From NCBI GenBank assembly GCA_964588995.1, contig CAZPQM010000009.1:9843-73842 (forward strand): a stretch of 64,000 nucleotides of DNA, written 5' to 3'. This document shows, in pieces, positions 9,122-18,629 of this stretch. This DNA is from CAZPQM01 sp964588995 (GTDB taxonomy: Bacteria; Pseudomonadota; Alphaproteobacteria; Rickettsiales; UBA8987). The position numbers were made by a program, and so were the translations under genes. Numbering within the stretch: the first letter of the stretch is position 1; each line of letters opens with the position of its first letter. The notes under the pieces are model-generated. The model searched no databases. It was not told where the DNA came from and was given only the letters and a program-made list of their open reading frames with translations.

Positions 9122-10121
9122 AATCCTCCACCAGCTTGTCTATCCAGCCGTGTGCAGTCAGGTTCATCCCTCTGGTCAGATAGGTAAGATAGTCGGCGCA
9201 CATCGCTTTTAATTTATCTTCCTCTTCGGCTAGCTGCTCCACCTCAATCCAGTAATTCCAGTCTCGGGCAATCCGCCAGTCAGGGTCATCTATTTCGCAA
9301 TTCGGCAACCGGTAATGAAAGGTTTTTCGTGGTTTAACAAGGCGCTTTTTCTCTTCATCCAGTTCATCCAGCGCTTCTGGCATGATGGCGGCAAAAAGCG
9401 GCAACATATCCAACGCACGATTCCGGGTTGGATTATGCTCGAGATAATCTTCAATGAATTCCGCTAATTCCGGAGCATAATCCGCCTTCATCAGCAACTT
9501 GACATAGCTTTTCGGAAACGGGTCGATATAGGTGAGCACGCGCCGCGAAAAATCGACCTGCATCACCTGCTTGAGCCAGGGGTATAGCAGCAGAAACGCC
9601 AGCATAATACGCGTTAAATACGCCGCATCGGTGGAAGCAACATCCGGGTTAAGATGCATGCCGAATGCGTGCGTAAATCGCGCCTTGGTCCCTTCGGCTT
9701 TTTTCGCCTGCAACGCTTCCCGCAACTGCTCTAGCTTCTCAAAATCGTCAAACGCTATTGGCGGCGTTACAATTTCACACGGGACGAACTGCCCGGCTAA
9801 TTCTCCCATCCATTGGCTAACCTTTTGCTTGATATCCGAGAGATCTACCCTCTCCTCCCCATCGGTTTCCTCCTCTAGCTTCGCCGCCACCTCCTTCACA
9901 ATCACCGCATCCAGCTCAACCGTGAAATCACCTAATTCCGTATCTTTCAGTTTGGCCACCAGCGAGTGCTCAGCCTCTATGCTTCCACCAAACACATGCT
10001 TAATAATGTCTGCACAATCGGCTATGGAGATACCGGCCAGCTCAAACTCAAACCCGGCCAGGCGTTTCGCACCATCATCGGTTTGAGAAACTGGATATGA
10101 ATGAAATTTAGTGGCTTGCAT
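9099..10121 (-). CDS. Amidoligase family protein (COOH-NH2 ligase, GS-like fold)
   Basis: Predicted ATP-dependent ligase joining a carboxylate to an amine. It has 340 residues from the ATG at 10121; the TTG at 10130 is a weaker alternative. The N-terminal GFEFELAG carries the paired glutamates of the glutamine-synthetase-like metal site. It is followed by EHSLVAKL...FTVELDA and later THAFGMHLNPDV, with the histidine pattern typical of PF12224-like amidoligases. Literature on these families describes operons pairing them with class I amidotransferases, exactly as here (23-base overlap). The product, perhaps a peptide tag or a modified metabolite, is unknown. The N-terminal motifs make the family call fairly sure. 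Confidence 0.75.
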   Translation of the reverse strand: MQATKFHSYPVSQTDDGAKRLAGFEFELAGISIADCADIIKHVFGGSIEAEHSLVAKLKDTELGDFTVELDAVIVKEVAAKLEEETDGEERVDLSDIKQKVSQWMGELAGQFVPCEIVTPPIAFDDFEKLEQLREALQAKKAEGTKARFTHAFGMHLNPDVASTDAAYLTRIMLAFLLLYPWLKQVMQVDFSRRVLTYIDPFPKSYVKLLMKADYAPELAEFIEDYLEHNPTRNRALDMLPLFAAIMPEALDELDEEKKRLVKPRKTFHYRLPNCEIDDPDWRIARDWNYWIEVEQLAEEEDKLKAMCADYLTYLTRGMNLTAHGWIDKLVEDYGYDSPA

Positions 10122-10269
10122 GACAAGCAACCTATAGCATTGGGCATAGTTTACAAGGATTGCAATGTTGAGCGGCGCGATATTTCAAAATATATATTAG
10201 GTAATAACGTAGCCTTTTCATCGTATTTCACGTATTAGATAGCAAGCAATATTGGATAGGGCGTTTGCT

Positions 10270-11322
10270 ATGCGGGTTTTTGTATTATTGATATTATACG
10301 GCATATTGGTGGCGGCACCTGCTTTTGCGCAGTTCGGTAATCAACCAACCGCCGTAACGGCGTATGAAGTCACCCGCAAACCCTTTGTTGACCGGGTGGA
10401 AGCCCTCGGCACGCTTCGCGCAAATGAGACGGTGGTTCTGTCCGCGACCGTGACCGAGCGTGTAACGGAGGTGAATTTTGAAGATGGAGAACGCGTTAAA
10501 CAGGGGGATATTCTTCTGGAAATGGATGCCGGGGAAGAAATGGCACTGCTCGCCGAGGCCCGCGCCACTATGATTGAGGCCGAGCGGCAATTGGAGCGCA
10601 GTAAAGCGCTGCAAAAGGACAGTGTCGTTTCCGAAGCCGTGCTCGATGAGCGCGAGCGCAATTACCTAAACGCCAAAGCACGGCTCGCTGCGATTGAATC
10701 GCGCATTGCCGAACGCCGTATTACTGCGCCGTTTGATGGCATTGTCGGGCTGCGCAATATCAGTGTCGGTGCGCTGGTCGAACCCGGCGATGAAATCACG
10801 ACGATAGATGATGACAGTGTGATGAAGCTGGATTTCTCTGTTCCTGCCGTATTCCTTCCCACTTTGAAGCCGGGTGTGACGATTCAGGCCACCGCCCGCG
10901 CCTTTGACGGCAAGCAATTTGAAGGTACGATCGCAAGTGTCGATAGCCGTATTGATCCGGTGACGCGCTCCATCCTCGTGCGCGCCCTTATTGAAAATCC
11001 GGATAAGCTGCTCAAACCCGGGCTGTTGATGCGGGTTCAGCTCTCTAAGAATCCGCGCGAGGCCATCGTCGTTCCGGAAGAAGCGCTTCAGATTAACGGC
11101 AGCCAGCACTCGGTTTATGTCGTCACCGAGAAAGACGGCGGACTTATCGCCGAGCAACGTAATATAGAGATTGGCTCAAGGCGCAAGGGAGAAGCGGAAG
11201 TTATCGACGGGCTGACCACGGGTGAACAGGTTATTACTCACGGCATCGTCAAGTTGCGGCCGGGCGCGAAGATTACGCTGAAAGACGACCCGCTCGCCCC
11301 GTCCAAACCGGCTGAGAAATAG
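10270..11322 (+). CDS. RND efflux periplasmic adaptor (membrane fusion protein)
   Basis: Links an inner-membrane RND pump to an outer-membrane channel. I take the ATG at 10270, preceded by GGATAGG (10254-10260) and opening a signal peptide MRVFVLLILYG...APAFA. About 350 residues. Barrel-sandwich halves flank a helical hairpin (residues about 75-165, ending ITAPFDGIVGLRNISVGALV), then a beta-barrel domain (RSILVRALIENPDKLLKPGLLMRV). The transporter starts 2 bases after its stop. No outer-membrane channel gene or regulator is adjacent. Confidence 0.9.
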   Translation: MRVFVLLILYGILVAAPAFAQFGNQPTAVTAYEVTRKPFVDRVEALGTLRANETVVLSATVTERVTEVNFEDGERVKQGDILLEMDAGEEMALLAEARATMIEAERQLERSKALQKDSVVSEAVLDERERNYLNAKARLAAIESRIAERRITAPFDGIVGLRNISVGALVEPGDEITTIDDDSVMKLDFSVPAVFLPTLKPGVTIQATARAFDGKQFEGTIASVDSRIDPVTRSILVRALIENPDKLLKPGLLMRVQLSKNPREAIVVPEEALQINGSQHSVYVVTEKDGGLIAEQRNIEIGSRRKGEAEVIDGLTTGEQVITHGIVKLRPGAKITLKDDPLAPSKPAEK

Positions 11323-11324
11323 CC

Positions 11325-14300
11325 ATGCTGATTTCGGATATCTCCGTCAAACGCCCGGTTTTTGCTTCAGTCATTTCGCTCTTGTTGATCGCCTTTGGTA
11401 TCGTCTCGTTCGAGCGGCTATCGTTGCGTGAATACCCGAACATCGACCCACCCATTGTTACGGTAGAAGTCACCTATGAAGGCGCACCGGCCAATATCGT
11501 CGAAACGCGGATTACCGAGGTGATCGAAGAACGTATCGCCGGGATTGAAGGGATTGAATATATCCAGTCCGAATCGAGTGACGGTGAATCGAATGTCACG
11601 ATCGAATTTGCGATCAACCGCGATATTGACGCCGCCGCTAATGATGTCCGCGACCGCATCGCCGGGATTCAGGATAATCTGCCGGAAGAGGCGGACCCGC
11701 CCGAAGTGCAAAAAGTGGACAGCAACGATGACGTCATCATCTGGCAGAACCTGACCAGCACCACGATGAGCGTACCCGAACTCACCGACTACGCTGAGCG
11801 CTATCTGGTCGATCAGTATTCCACACTCGACGGAGTAGCGCGGGTGCGTGTTGGTGGCGGACTGAGCTATGCGATGCGCATCTGGCTTGATCGGCAGGAG
11901 CTGGCCGCGCGTAACCTAAGTGTATCAAATGTGGAGGAGGCCCTCCGCGCGGAGAATATTGAACTGCCCGCGGGAAGTCTCGAGTCAGATCAACAAATGT
12001 TCAAAGCCCGGGTGGATCGCAATTTTAAAGAGCCGTCTGATTTCAATAAATTAGTGTTGGCCGAGGGCGAGGATGGCTATCTGATCCGCCTCGGCGACGT
12101 TGCACGGGTTGAGCTTGGACTGGTCGAAAGCCGCACCTTCTTCCGCGGCAATGAAGTGCCTATGGTCGGTATTGGCACCATTAAACAATCCACAGCCAAT
12201 ACAATCGAAGTTTCCCGCGGTGTTAAAAAGCTGACGGCCAAGCTCAATAAAAACCTTCCCGATGGTATGTTTATCGAACAGAGCTACGATGCCGCCGTCT
12301 TTATCGAATCCTCCATTAACGAGGTCTATAAAACGCTCTTTATCGCAATCGGCTGCGTGATTGTCGTTATTTACCTCTTCCTCGGCAGCGCGCGCGCGAT
12401 GATCGTCCCGGCTGTCACCGTACCGGTCTCAATCACGGCGACCTTTATCGTGATTTACGCGCTCGGCTTTTCGATTAATATTCTCACCCTGCTCGCGCTT
12501 GTGCTTGCGATCGGACTGGTGGTCGATGATGCGATTGTGATGCTTGAAAATATCGCCCGCCGTACGCAGGAAAAGCGGGAATCGCCGCTCGTTGCTTCCT
12601 ATAAGGGCGCGCGGCAGGTCGGTTTTGCGATCATCGCAACAACGCTCGTACTCATAGCCGTGTTCGTGCCTATCACCTTTTTGCAGGGCGATATCGGACG
12701 GCTCTTTACCGAGTTTGCCCTGACCATTGCCGCCGCGGTGGCCTTTTCCTCCGTCGTCGCATTGACCTTATCCCCGATGCTGGCTTCAAAATTACTCAAA
12801 GAGGGCCGGCTACAGCGGAGTGGTATCACCCAGCGTGTGCATCAGCTTGTCCGCGCTTCCCGCAAGCGTTATATGCGCCTGCTCACGCTCTGTTTGAAAC
12901 GCCCAAAAATCCCACTGGTGATTTTTGCCACACTTCTAGGTGGCACCGCCCTCCTCTACCCGCAGGTGGATCAGGAATTCGCACCACGCGAAGACAGGGG
13001 TGCGTTCTTTATTTTCGTGAGCGGGCCGGAAGGTGCAAGCTACGATTTTATTGAAGATTATATGACCGAGATTGAGCAACGGTTGATGTCCTATGTCGAA
13101 AACGGGGAGATTAAACGACTGCTTGTTCGCGCACCGGGTGCATTCGGTAATATTGAGAATTTCAACTCCGGTATCGTGATTGCCGTGCTGGAAGACTGGT
13201 CGGAGCGCCGCCCGGCAAATGCCATCATGAACGAAATACGTGGCAAGCTGAGTGACCTCGCAGGCGTTCGGGCGTTCCCCGTGATGCGGCAAGGGCTCGG
13301 CGGAGGTACCAGTAAGCCGCTGCAATTCGTTATCGGCGGTGCGACTTATGAAGAGCTCGCAGAATGGCGCGATATTCTGATAGCGAAAGTCAACGAGAAT
13401 AATCCCGGTATTCTTGGGCTGGATAGCGATTATAAGGAAACACGCCCACAAATCGACTTTCAGGTAGATTACGACCGCGCCGCTTCGCTCGGCGTGACCG
13501 TGGAAGAAATCGGTCGCAGCCTGCAAACCATGATGGGCGGCCGCCGGGTCACCACCTTTCTTGATCGCGGTGAGGAATATGATGTGATTGTTGAAGGTGA
13601 CCGCACCGAACAACGCTCTTTTACTGATGTCGAAAATATCTATGTGCGTTCCTTCCGCACGGACGAGCTGGTCCCGCTTTCCAACCTCGTGAACATTGAG
13701 GAATACGGCGCGGCGGAAACCCTGCCACGCTACAACCGCATCCGCTCGATCACGCTGGAAGCCAACCTGGAAGAAGGCTACCGTCTGGGTGAGGCGATTG
13801 AGTTCATGGAAACCCTCGCGCGTGAGCATCTCCCGGGTGAGGCGGTAATTGATTTCAAAGGTCAGAGCCGGGATTATATAACCTCCGGCAGCTCGATCAT
13901 CTTCGTCTTTATCCTCGGGCTGGTGGTGGTTTTCCTCGTGCTTGCCGCACAATTTGAAAGCTATATCCATCCGTTTGTTATCATGCTGACCGTACCCCTT
14001 GCGGTGGGTGGCGGGTTGCTGGGGCTGTATGTCACCGGCAGTTCGCTCAATATTTACTCGCAGATCGGGCTGATCATGCTGGTGGGGTTATCGGCGAAGA
14101 ACGGTATTCTCATTGTAGAATTTGCGAATCAGCTGCGCGATGAGGGTATGCGGTTCAACCGTGCTTTACTGACAGCGTCTAAGGTCCGCTTCCGCCCGAT
14201 CGTGATGACCGGACTGACCACGATTGCCGGGTCGATTCCGCTTGTGCTCGCGAGCGGCGCCGGATCGGAAACCCGGATGGTCATCGGCTTCGTAATTCTC

Positions 14301-14426
14301 TTCGGTGTCCTCGCCGCGACGCTGCTTACGCTCTTTATCGTACCTGTTGCCTACAGCCTGCTTGCGCGCGGCACCGGCTCACCGGAAGATGTCGCCCGGC
14401 AGCTAGAAGCAGAGATGCAAAAATAG
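11325..14426 (+). CDS. RND multidrug efflux transporter (AcrB/MexB type)
   Basis: Proton-driven trimeric inner-membrane exporter. It has 1033 residues, the usual length. It starts with ISVKRPVFASVISLLLI, the first membrane helix of the HAE1 class. The porter motif REYPNIDPPIVTVEVTYEGA follows. The proton-relay aspartates are in TM4 (LVVDDAIVMLENIARR), and the second half repeats the fold with GLSAKNGILIVEFANQLRDEG. It is in an operon with the adaptor. It converges on ybbP with only 3 bases between stops and no visible terminator, so read-through antisense RNA is possible. Substrates cannot be deduced. Confidence 0.95.
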   Translation: MLISDISVKRPVFASVISLLLIAFGIVSFERLSLREYPNIDPPIVTVEVTYEGAPANIVETRITEVIEERIAGIEGIEYIQSESSDGESNVTIEFAINRDIDAAANDVRDRIAGIQDNLPEEADPPEVQKVDSNDDVIIWQNLTSTTMSVPELTDYAERYLVDQYSTLDGVARVRVGGGLSYAMRIWLDRQELAARNLSVSNVEEALRAENIELPAGSLESDQQMFKARVDRNFKEPSDFNKLVLAEGEDGYLIRLGDVARVELGLVESRTFFRGNEVPMVGIGTIKQSTANTIEVSRGVKKLTAKLNKNLPDGMFIEQSYDAAVFIESSINEVYKTLFIAIGCVIVVIYLFLGSARAMIVPAVTVPVSITATFIVIYALGFSINILTLLALVLAIGLVVDDAIVMLENIARRTQEKRESPLVASYKGARQVGFAIIATTLVLIAVFVPITFLQGDIGRLFTEFALTIAAAVAFSSVVALTLSPMLASKLLKEGRLQRSGITQRVHQLVRASRKRYMRLLTLCLKRPKIPLVIFATLLGGTALLYPQVDQEFAPREDRGAFFIFVSGPEGASYDFIEDYMTEIEQRLMSYVENGEIKRLLVRAPGAFGNIENFNSGIVIAVLEDWSERRPANAIMNEIRGKLSDLAGVRAFPVMRQGLGGGTSKPLQFVIGGATYEELAEWRDILIAKVNENNPGILGLDSDYKETRPQIDFQVDYDRAASLGVTVEEIGRSLQTMMGGRRVTTFLDRGEEYDVIVEGDRTEQRSFTDVENIYVRSFRTDELVPLSNLVNIEEYGAAETLPRYNRIRSITLEANLEEGYRLGEAIEFMETLAREHLPGEAVIDFKGQSRDYITSGSSIIFVFILGLVVVFLVLAAQFESYIHPFVIMLTVPLAVGGGLLGLYVTGSSLNIYSQIGLIMLVGLSAKNGILIVEFANQLRDEGMRFNRALLTASKVRFRPIVMTGLTTIAGSIPLVLASGAGSETRMVIGFVILFGVLAATLLTLFIVPVAYSLLARGTGSPEDVARQLEAEMQK

Positions 14427-14429
14427 CAC

Positions 14430-16967
14430 TTACTCATTCCGCAATAATCCTGCCGGGCGCAAGCGAAAGAGTCTGCGGTTGCCAATATAACCCGTCAGCC
14501 AGATCACGACGATACAGGCCAGAATGGTCGTGATCGTCACTTCGGGCATCGCGGCAAAATCATCATTGCGGAAATAGAGATTGATCAGCCAGGCGCTTAA
14601 CGTACCGATGACCGCCGCAATCACCGAGGTAAACAAGGCTAGCAACATCCATTCAGCGGTGCAGCTTTTGAGAATATCCCGTTGCCTCGCACCCAGTACC
14701 TTAAACACCGCGATGTCATACATACGCTGTTCTATGGTAGCACTTAAGGCACTAACGAGCACCAGCAGCCCGGCAAAAAGGCTAATCGCCACCGTGACGC
14801 TAAGCGCGGTAGCAATATACCCGACCGCCTCCTTCACTAACTCCACGATTTCCTTGGTGCGAATCAACGTAACGCCGGGCAGCTCCATCGCGATACGCCG
14901 CACAAGATCCGCCTCCTTCTCAGTCGAGCTATCGAGGTGCACGGTTGCCAGGTAGGTCTGCGGAAAAGCTTCCAGCACGCCGGGCGAAAGCATCATGGCG
15001 AAATTGATTTGAAAAGTGCTGTAATCAATATCGCGGGCACTGGCGACGCGTGCGGTCACCTCTTCCCCGAGTATATTGAGCGTGATCGTGCTACCGATCT
15101 TGAGGTTCATCCCATCAATAAAGCGTTTATCGACGGAGACAAGCGGCTCCCCGTCATACTCTTCCGGCCACCATTCACCGAGAATAATCTGCGCGTTTTC
15201 GGGTAACGTGGCGCTGTAACTCACTCCACGATCACCACGCACCGCCCAGCGCACATCATCATCCACTTCGGCTTCACTCACGGACACACCGTTCAGATGT
15301 GAAATCCGCCCGCGAATCATAGGATAAAGCATAATCTTCTCATCGGCGGCGTATTCGAGCAACAAAGCCTCCAATGGTTCTACCTGATGCGGCTGAATGT
15401 CGATCATAAATAGCGACGGCGCCTCCTCTTTTACCAGCCGGTCAATGCGCGACTGGAAGTTTGCCTCGGTTACGGTGAGTGCAATCAGCACCGTCAGGCT
15501 GATGCCAATCGCAAAAATCACCGTACCGGCGGAAGAGCCGGGTCGATACAGATTACCGAGCGCGAGCTTTAGCCACGGGCGCTTGACCTGAATACGCTTG
15601 GCGATGTAGCGCACGAGCGTTGCGAAATAGGCAAAGACTGCAAATGCCATTCCCATGACAGCAATCGCTCCGAGAATCAGATCCGGGTCATGCGCGGTCA
15701 GTACCAGGGTAACGATCAGCAGAATCGTGATATACCCCACCACGATTTTGGTATGATCATCGCTGCGGAACAACAGCACCTGCGATTTACTGCGAAACAA
15801 CAACGAAGGCCGGACGTCAAGTGCACTCAAAAGCGCGGGCATCGAAAAAATAAAAACAATCAAAATGCCGTACCACATTGCCACCAGAAACGGGAACGGG
15901 CTGATATAGCGTACCGTTTCCAGTACGGGCAGTACCTGACTCAGCAGCGGCAATAAGGCCTGCACGGCCGCAAAGGCCATCACTACCCCGATCAGCCCGC
16001 CGACTATGCCAAGCAGCCCAAGTACCCAGATATAAATCCATAATACGGTTCTGCGCGTAGCACCGAGCGTTTTAAACACGGCCATGGTCGGCAGCTTTTT
16101 CTCGAGATAACGCCGCGCACTACTGCCAATACCAATCCCGGCAATGAGGAACGTCGCCAGCCCTGAAAGCATCAGGAAGGCAAGCAGCTGGTCGGTAAAA
16201 CGTTGCACCGTGCGGTTACCATCGTTTCCGGTACGAACACGCCATTTCACCTCCGGGAAGCGCTCCTCCAGCGCCGCCTCGATTTTCGCTTCGTACGCTT
16301 CATCCGCCACCACACCCGGCGGCGTCACAATACGGTAGCGATGCTCCACCAGACTCATCATACCAGCCAACCCGGAGGCCTGCAGCGCCTCATGGCTCAT
16401 CATCACGCGCGGGCCAAAACTGAACATTTGCACCGCGCGATCCGGCTCTTTTGCCAGTGTGCCGCGGATGGTATACTCGGCCTCGCCAATTTGCACCCTA
16501 TCGCCCACCGCAATCGCCAGTTGCGACAGTAAAATCGGATCAACCACAATGCCCCGACCCCTTAGCGCCTCTTCGCGTAAGAACCTATCATGTAACCGCA
16601 AATCACCTACCAGTGGATAGGCATTGTCCACCGCTTTGATTTCCACGAGCAACGCGTTATCTTCATTATAGAGCATGGTGCGCAGGGTCGCGACGTAGGA
16701 CAGCTTGCCATATTGCTCCAGAAAACGGCGCTGCTCCTCCGTTGCCTCTACCCCGCGAATACGTGCCTCAATATCGCCACCGAGCAGACTTTTGGCCTGA
16801 CTTTTCAGGGCATATTCTACCACACCCCCTAAACCGCCTACGCTTCCCATAATGGCCACGCCGAGCACAAGGCAGCTGATAAACACCGTGAAGTGTCGCC
16901 AGCCATGACGCAATTCCTGCAGCGCCAGTTTGAGAGCAAGCTTCGGTTGTGCTTTCGTGCTAGCCAT
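14430..16967 (-). CDS. ybbP: ABC transporter permease, FtsX-like (YbbP family)
   Basis: An 845-residue inner-membrane protein with two FtsX-type permease units. One N-terminal helix is followed by a MacB-type periplasmic domain, three helices near residues 260-380, four or so central helices, a second periplasmic domain, and a final three-helix unit ending RLFRLRPAGLLRNE. It overlaps the ATPase gene by 8 bases. With the divergent tesA this reproduces the E. coli tesA/ybbA-ybbP arrangement. Probably a lipid- or lipoprotein-related mechanotransmission transporter; function not established. Confidence 0.88.
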   Translation of the reverse strand: MASTKAQPKLALKLALQELRHGWRHFTVFISCLVLGVAIMGSVGGLGGVVEYALKSQAKSLLGGDIEARIRGVEATEEQRRFLEQYGKLSYVATLRTMLYNEDNALLVEIKAVDNAYPLVGDLRLHDRFLREEALRGRGIVVDPILLSQLAIAVGDRVQIGEAEYTIRGTLAKEPDRAVQMFSFGPRVMMSHEALQASGLAGMMSLVEHRYRIVTPPGVVADEAYEAKIEAALEERFPEVKWRVRTGNDGNRTVQRFTDQLLAFLMLSGLATFLIAGIGIGSSARRYLEKKLPTMAVFKTLGATRRTVLWIYIWVLGLLGIVGGLIGVVMAFAAVQALLPLLSQVLPVLETVRYISPFPFLVAMWYGILIVFIFSMPALLSALDVRPSLLFRSKSQVLLFRSDDHTKIVVGYITILLIVTLVLTAHDPDLILGAIAVMGMAFAVFAYFATLVRYIAKRIQVKRPWLKLALGNLYRPGSSAGTVIFAIGISLTVLIALTVTEANFQSRIDRLVKEEAPSLFMIDIQPHQVEPLEALLLEYAADEKIMLYPMIRGRISHLNGVSVSEAEVDDDVRWAVRGDRGVSYSATLPENAQIILGEWWPEEYDGEPLVSVDKRFIDGMNLKIGSTITLNILGEEVTARVASARDIDYSTFQINFAMMLSPGVLEAFPQTYLATVHLDSSTEKEADLVRRIAMELPGVTLIRTKEIVELVKEAVGYIATALSVTVAISLFAGLLVLVSALSATIEQRMYDIAVFKVLGARQRDILKSCTAEWMLLALFTSVIAAVIGTLSAWLINLYFRNDDFAAMPEVTITTILACIVVIWLTGYIGNRRLFRLRPAGLLRNE

Positions 16968-17637
16968 CGCTCAGCCTGCCATCCTGCATCAGGCAGCTGC
17001 GGTCAGTGCGGGCGGCAAGTTCCTTATCGTGCGTAATCAGGATAAAGGTCGTACCATGCCGCTTTTGCAAATCAAACAACAACTCCGCCACCAACTCGCT
17101 GTTTTTACCGTCCAGATTACCGGTCGGCTCGTCGGCGAGGAGAATATCCGGTTCGGCGGCAAAGGCACGTGCAAGCGCCACACGCTGCTGCTCCCCGCCG
17201 GAAAGCTCAGATGGGTAATGCTGCACCCGTTCGCCTAGCCCCACTTCCTTGAGCCAATGCGTAGCGTTCGCTTCTGCGTTATCATGCCCACCAATATCCA
17301 GCCCGATAGCGACATTCTCCAGCGCTGTCATGGTCGGGATCAGATGGAAATTCTGAAACACAATGCCGATATGCGCCTGCCGGAAGGCGGCGAGTTCGTC
17401 CTCGTTCATCGCCGTAATATCCTTATCCGCCACCACGAGCTTGCCACCGCTTGCCTGCTCCACTCCAGCAATGAGCATCATGAGCGAAGTTTTACCCGAG
17501 CCAGACGGGCCGACAATACTCACCATCTCGCCCTGCTGTACTTCAAGGTCAATATTATGTAGAATAGAGACAGGGTGCTTGCCCGGTCCGGGTAAGCTGA
17601 GTGAGACTTTATCGAGGGAAATGATGGTGCTGTTCAT
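16960..17637 (-). CDS. ybbA: ABC transporter ATP-binding protein (YbbA/LolD family)
   Basis: About 225 residues from the ATG at 17637 (MNSTIISLDKVSLSL). Walker A is GPSGSGKTS, the Q-loop is VFQNFHLIPT, the signature is LSGGEQQRVALARA, Walker B is ILLADEPTGNLDG, and the switch His is in LITHDKE. It drives the YbbP permease encoded next. Longer readings of the frame run into sequence that codes for tesA on the other strand, so I reject them. Its start overlaps the start of tesA by 14 bases, a compact divergent arrangement with each promoter inside the other gene. Confidence 0.92.
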   Translation of the reverse strand: MNSTIISLDKVSLSLPGPGKHPVSILHNIDLEVQQGEMVSIVGPSGSGKTSLMMLIAGVEQASGGKLVVADKDITAMNEDELAAFRQAHIGIVFQNFHLIPTMTALENVAIGLDIGGHDNAEANATHWLKEVGLGERVQHYPSELSGGEQQRVALARAFAAEPDILLADEPTGNLDGKNSELVAELLFDLQKRHGTTFILITHDKELAARTDRSCLMQDGRLSDG

Positions 17638-18247
17638 CCGTATGCTAACCGTGTTTGTTCTGACTACTTTATTCCTGCCTGTCGAGGCAAAAGCTACACG
17701 CACCATTTTGCTGTTCGGCGATAGCATCGTCGCCGGGTACGGGCTTGCAAAGGAAGACGCATTACCCACTCAATTACAAGCGATTCTGCGCGAAAAGGAC
17801 GACGCGATCACCGTTATTAACGGCGGTGTATCCGGTGATACCACATCCGGTGGCCGCAGCCGTCTCAGCTGGACGCTCGACAAACACGAGCCTGATCTCG
17901 TCATTCTCGCACTGGGCGGCAATGACGTGCTGCGCGGAACACGCCCTAAGGCGACGAAAGAAAATATCGAAGCTATGCTGGAACTGCTCGATCAACGCGG
18001 CATTACGACTATCCTCTCCGCAGTCGAAGCCCCGGCGAATCTCGGCCCGTTATACCGCCGCCAGTTCAACGCGCTGTATGAAGACACAGCAGACAAGTTT
18101 AACATCCCGCTCTACCCGTTTTTACTGCGCGATACCTATGGCAAGCCAGCGCTGATGCTACCCGATGGCATCCACCCAAATGCGAAAGGCGCGGCACTAA
18201 TCGCCCGTAACCTGGCTGCATTTCTAGAGGATGAGTTGGATTTATAA
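17624..18247 (+). CDS. tesA: Arylesterase / acyl-CoA thioesterase I-like (SGNH hydrolase)
   Basis: Periplasmic multifunctional esterase, about 207 residues. I use the ATG at 17624, preceded by GAGGGA (17614-17619); 17642 is an alternative. The signal peptide ends near VEAKA. The SGNH blocks are GDSIVAGYG, GGVSGDTTSGG, GGNDVLRG and DGIHPN, giving the Ser, Gly, Asn and Asp-His residues. It is divergent from ybbA-ybbP, as in E. coli, and that conserved neighbourhood suggests a shared envelope-lipid role. Confidence 0.9.
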   Translation: MVLFIRMLTVFVLTTLFLPVEAKATRTILLFGDSIVAGYGLAKEDALPTQLQAILREKDDAITVINGGVSGDTTSGGRSRLSWTLDKHEPDLVILALGGNDVLRGTRPKATKENIEAMLELLDQRGITTILSAVEAPANLGPLYRRQFNALYEDTADKFNIPLYPFLLRDTYGKPALMLPDGIHPNAKGAALIARNLAAFLEDELDL

Positions 18248-18249
18248 CA

Positions 18250-18525
18250 CCGTCATCGCGAACGCAGTGAAGGGATCTCAGGCAAATAGTACCGTCATGA
18301 CGAGCCGAAGGCGACGTCATCTTAAGCCGCGTATACCCAGCCGCCCGAGATTGCTTCGTCGTTTCACTCCTCGCAGTGACATAGAAGAACAGCCCTTGTC
18401 ATCCTGAGCGACAGCGAAGGATCTTCTATAACGGACTGTCTGAAAAAGATGCTTCGGCTCGCTATGCTCGCTCAGCATGACAAAGAGATTGCCGCGCTCC
18501 CGTTGGTCGCTCGCAATGACGGTTA
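18250..18525. repeat. Cluster of at least six dispersed palindromic (REP-like) repeats
   Basis: This is most of the 382-base gap between tesA and phaB. Units of 25-38 bases open with GTCAT and end in an imperfect complement. They include GTCATCGCGAACGCAGTGAAG (18254 on), a GTCATGACGAGCCGAAGG unit near 18294, GAGATTGCTTCGTCG to CAGTGAC (about 18348-18381), GTCATCCTGAGCGACAGCG (about 18399), a GCTCAGCATGAC unit near 18472, and ATTGCCGCGCTCCCGTTGG to AATGACGG (about 18488-18525). The same families recur at 21.75, 50.5-50.8, 61.3 and 63.9 kb. No gene is present here. Confidence 0.8.
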
Positions 18526-18629
18526 AAAACACATACAAAAAAATACCGAAAAGGGTTTAATAATTGCGCACAGTCGATTACATAGCAACATACATTAATA
18601 CATCACGATTGAATCCCGGAGGTACCAGA

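Noticed and set aside
12936..13970. 344-codon minus-strand frame inside the RND transporter
   Set aside because: Fully antisense to a conserved transporter; no ribosome site and no recognisable features.
17363..17623. N-terminal extension of tesA
   Set aside because: That stretch is coding on the minus strand for the ABC ATPase; the signal peptide and ribosome site support 17624.
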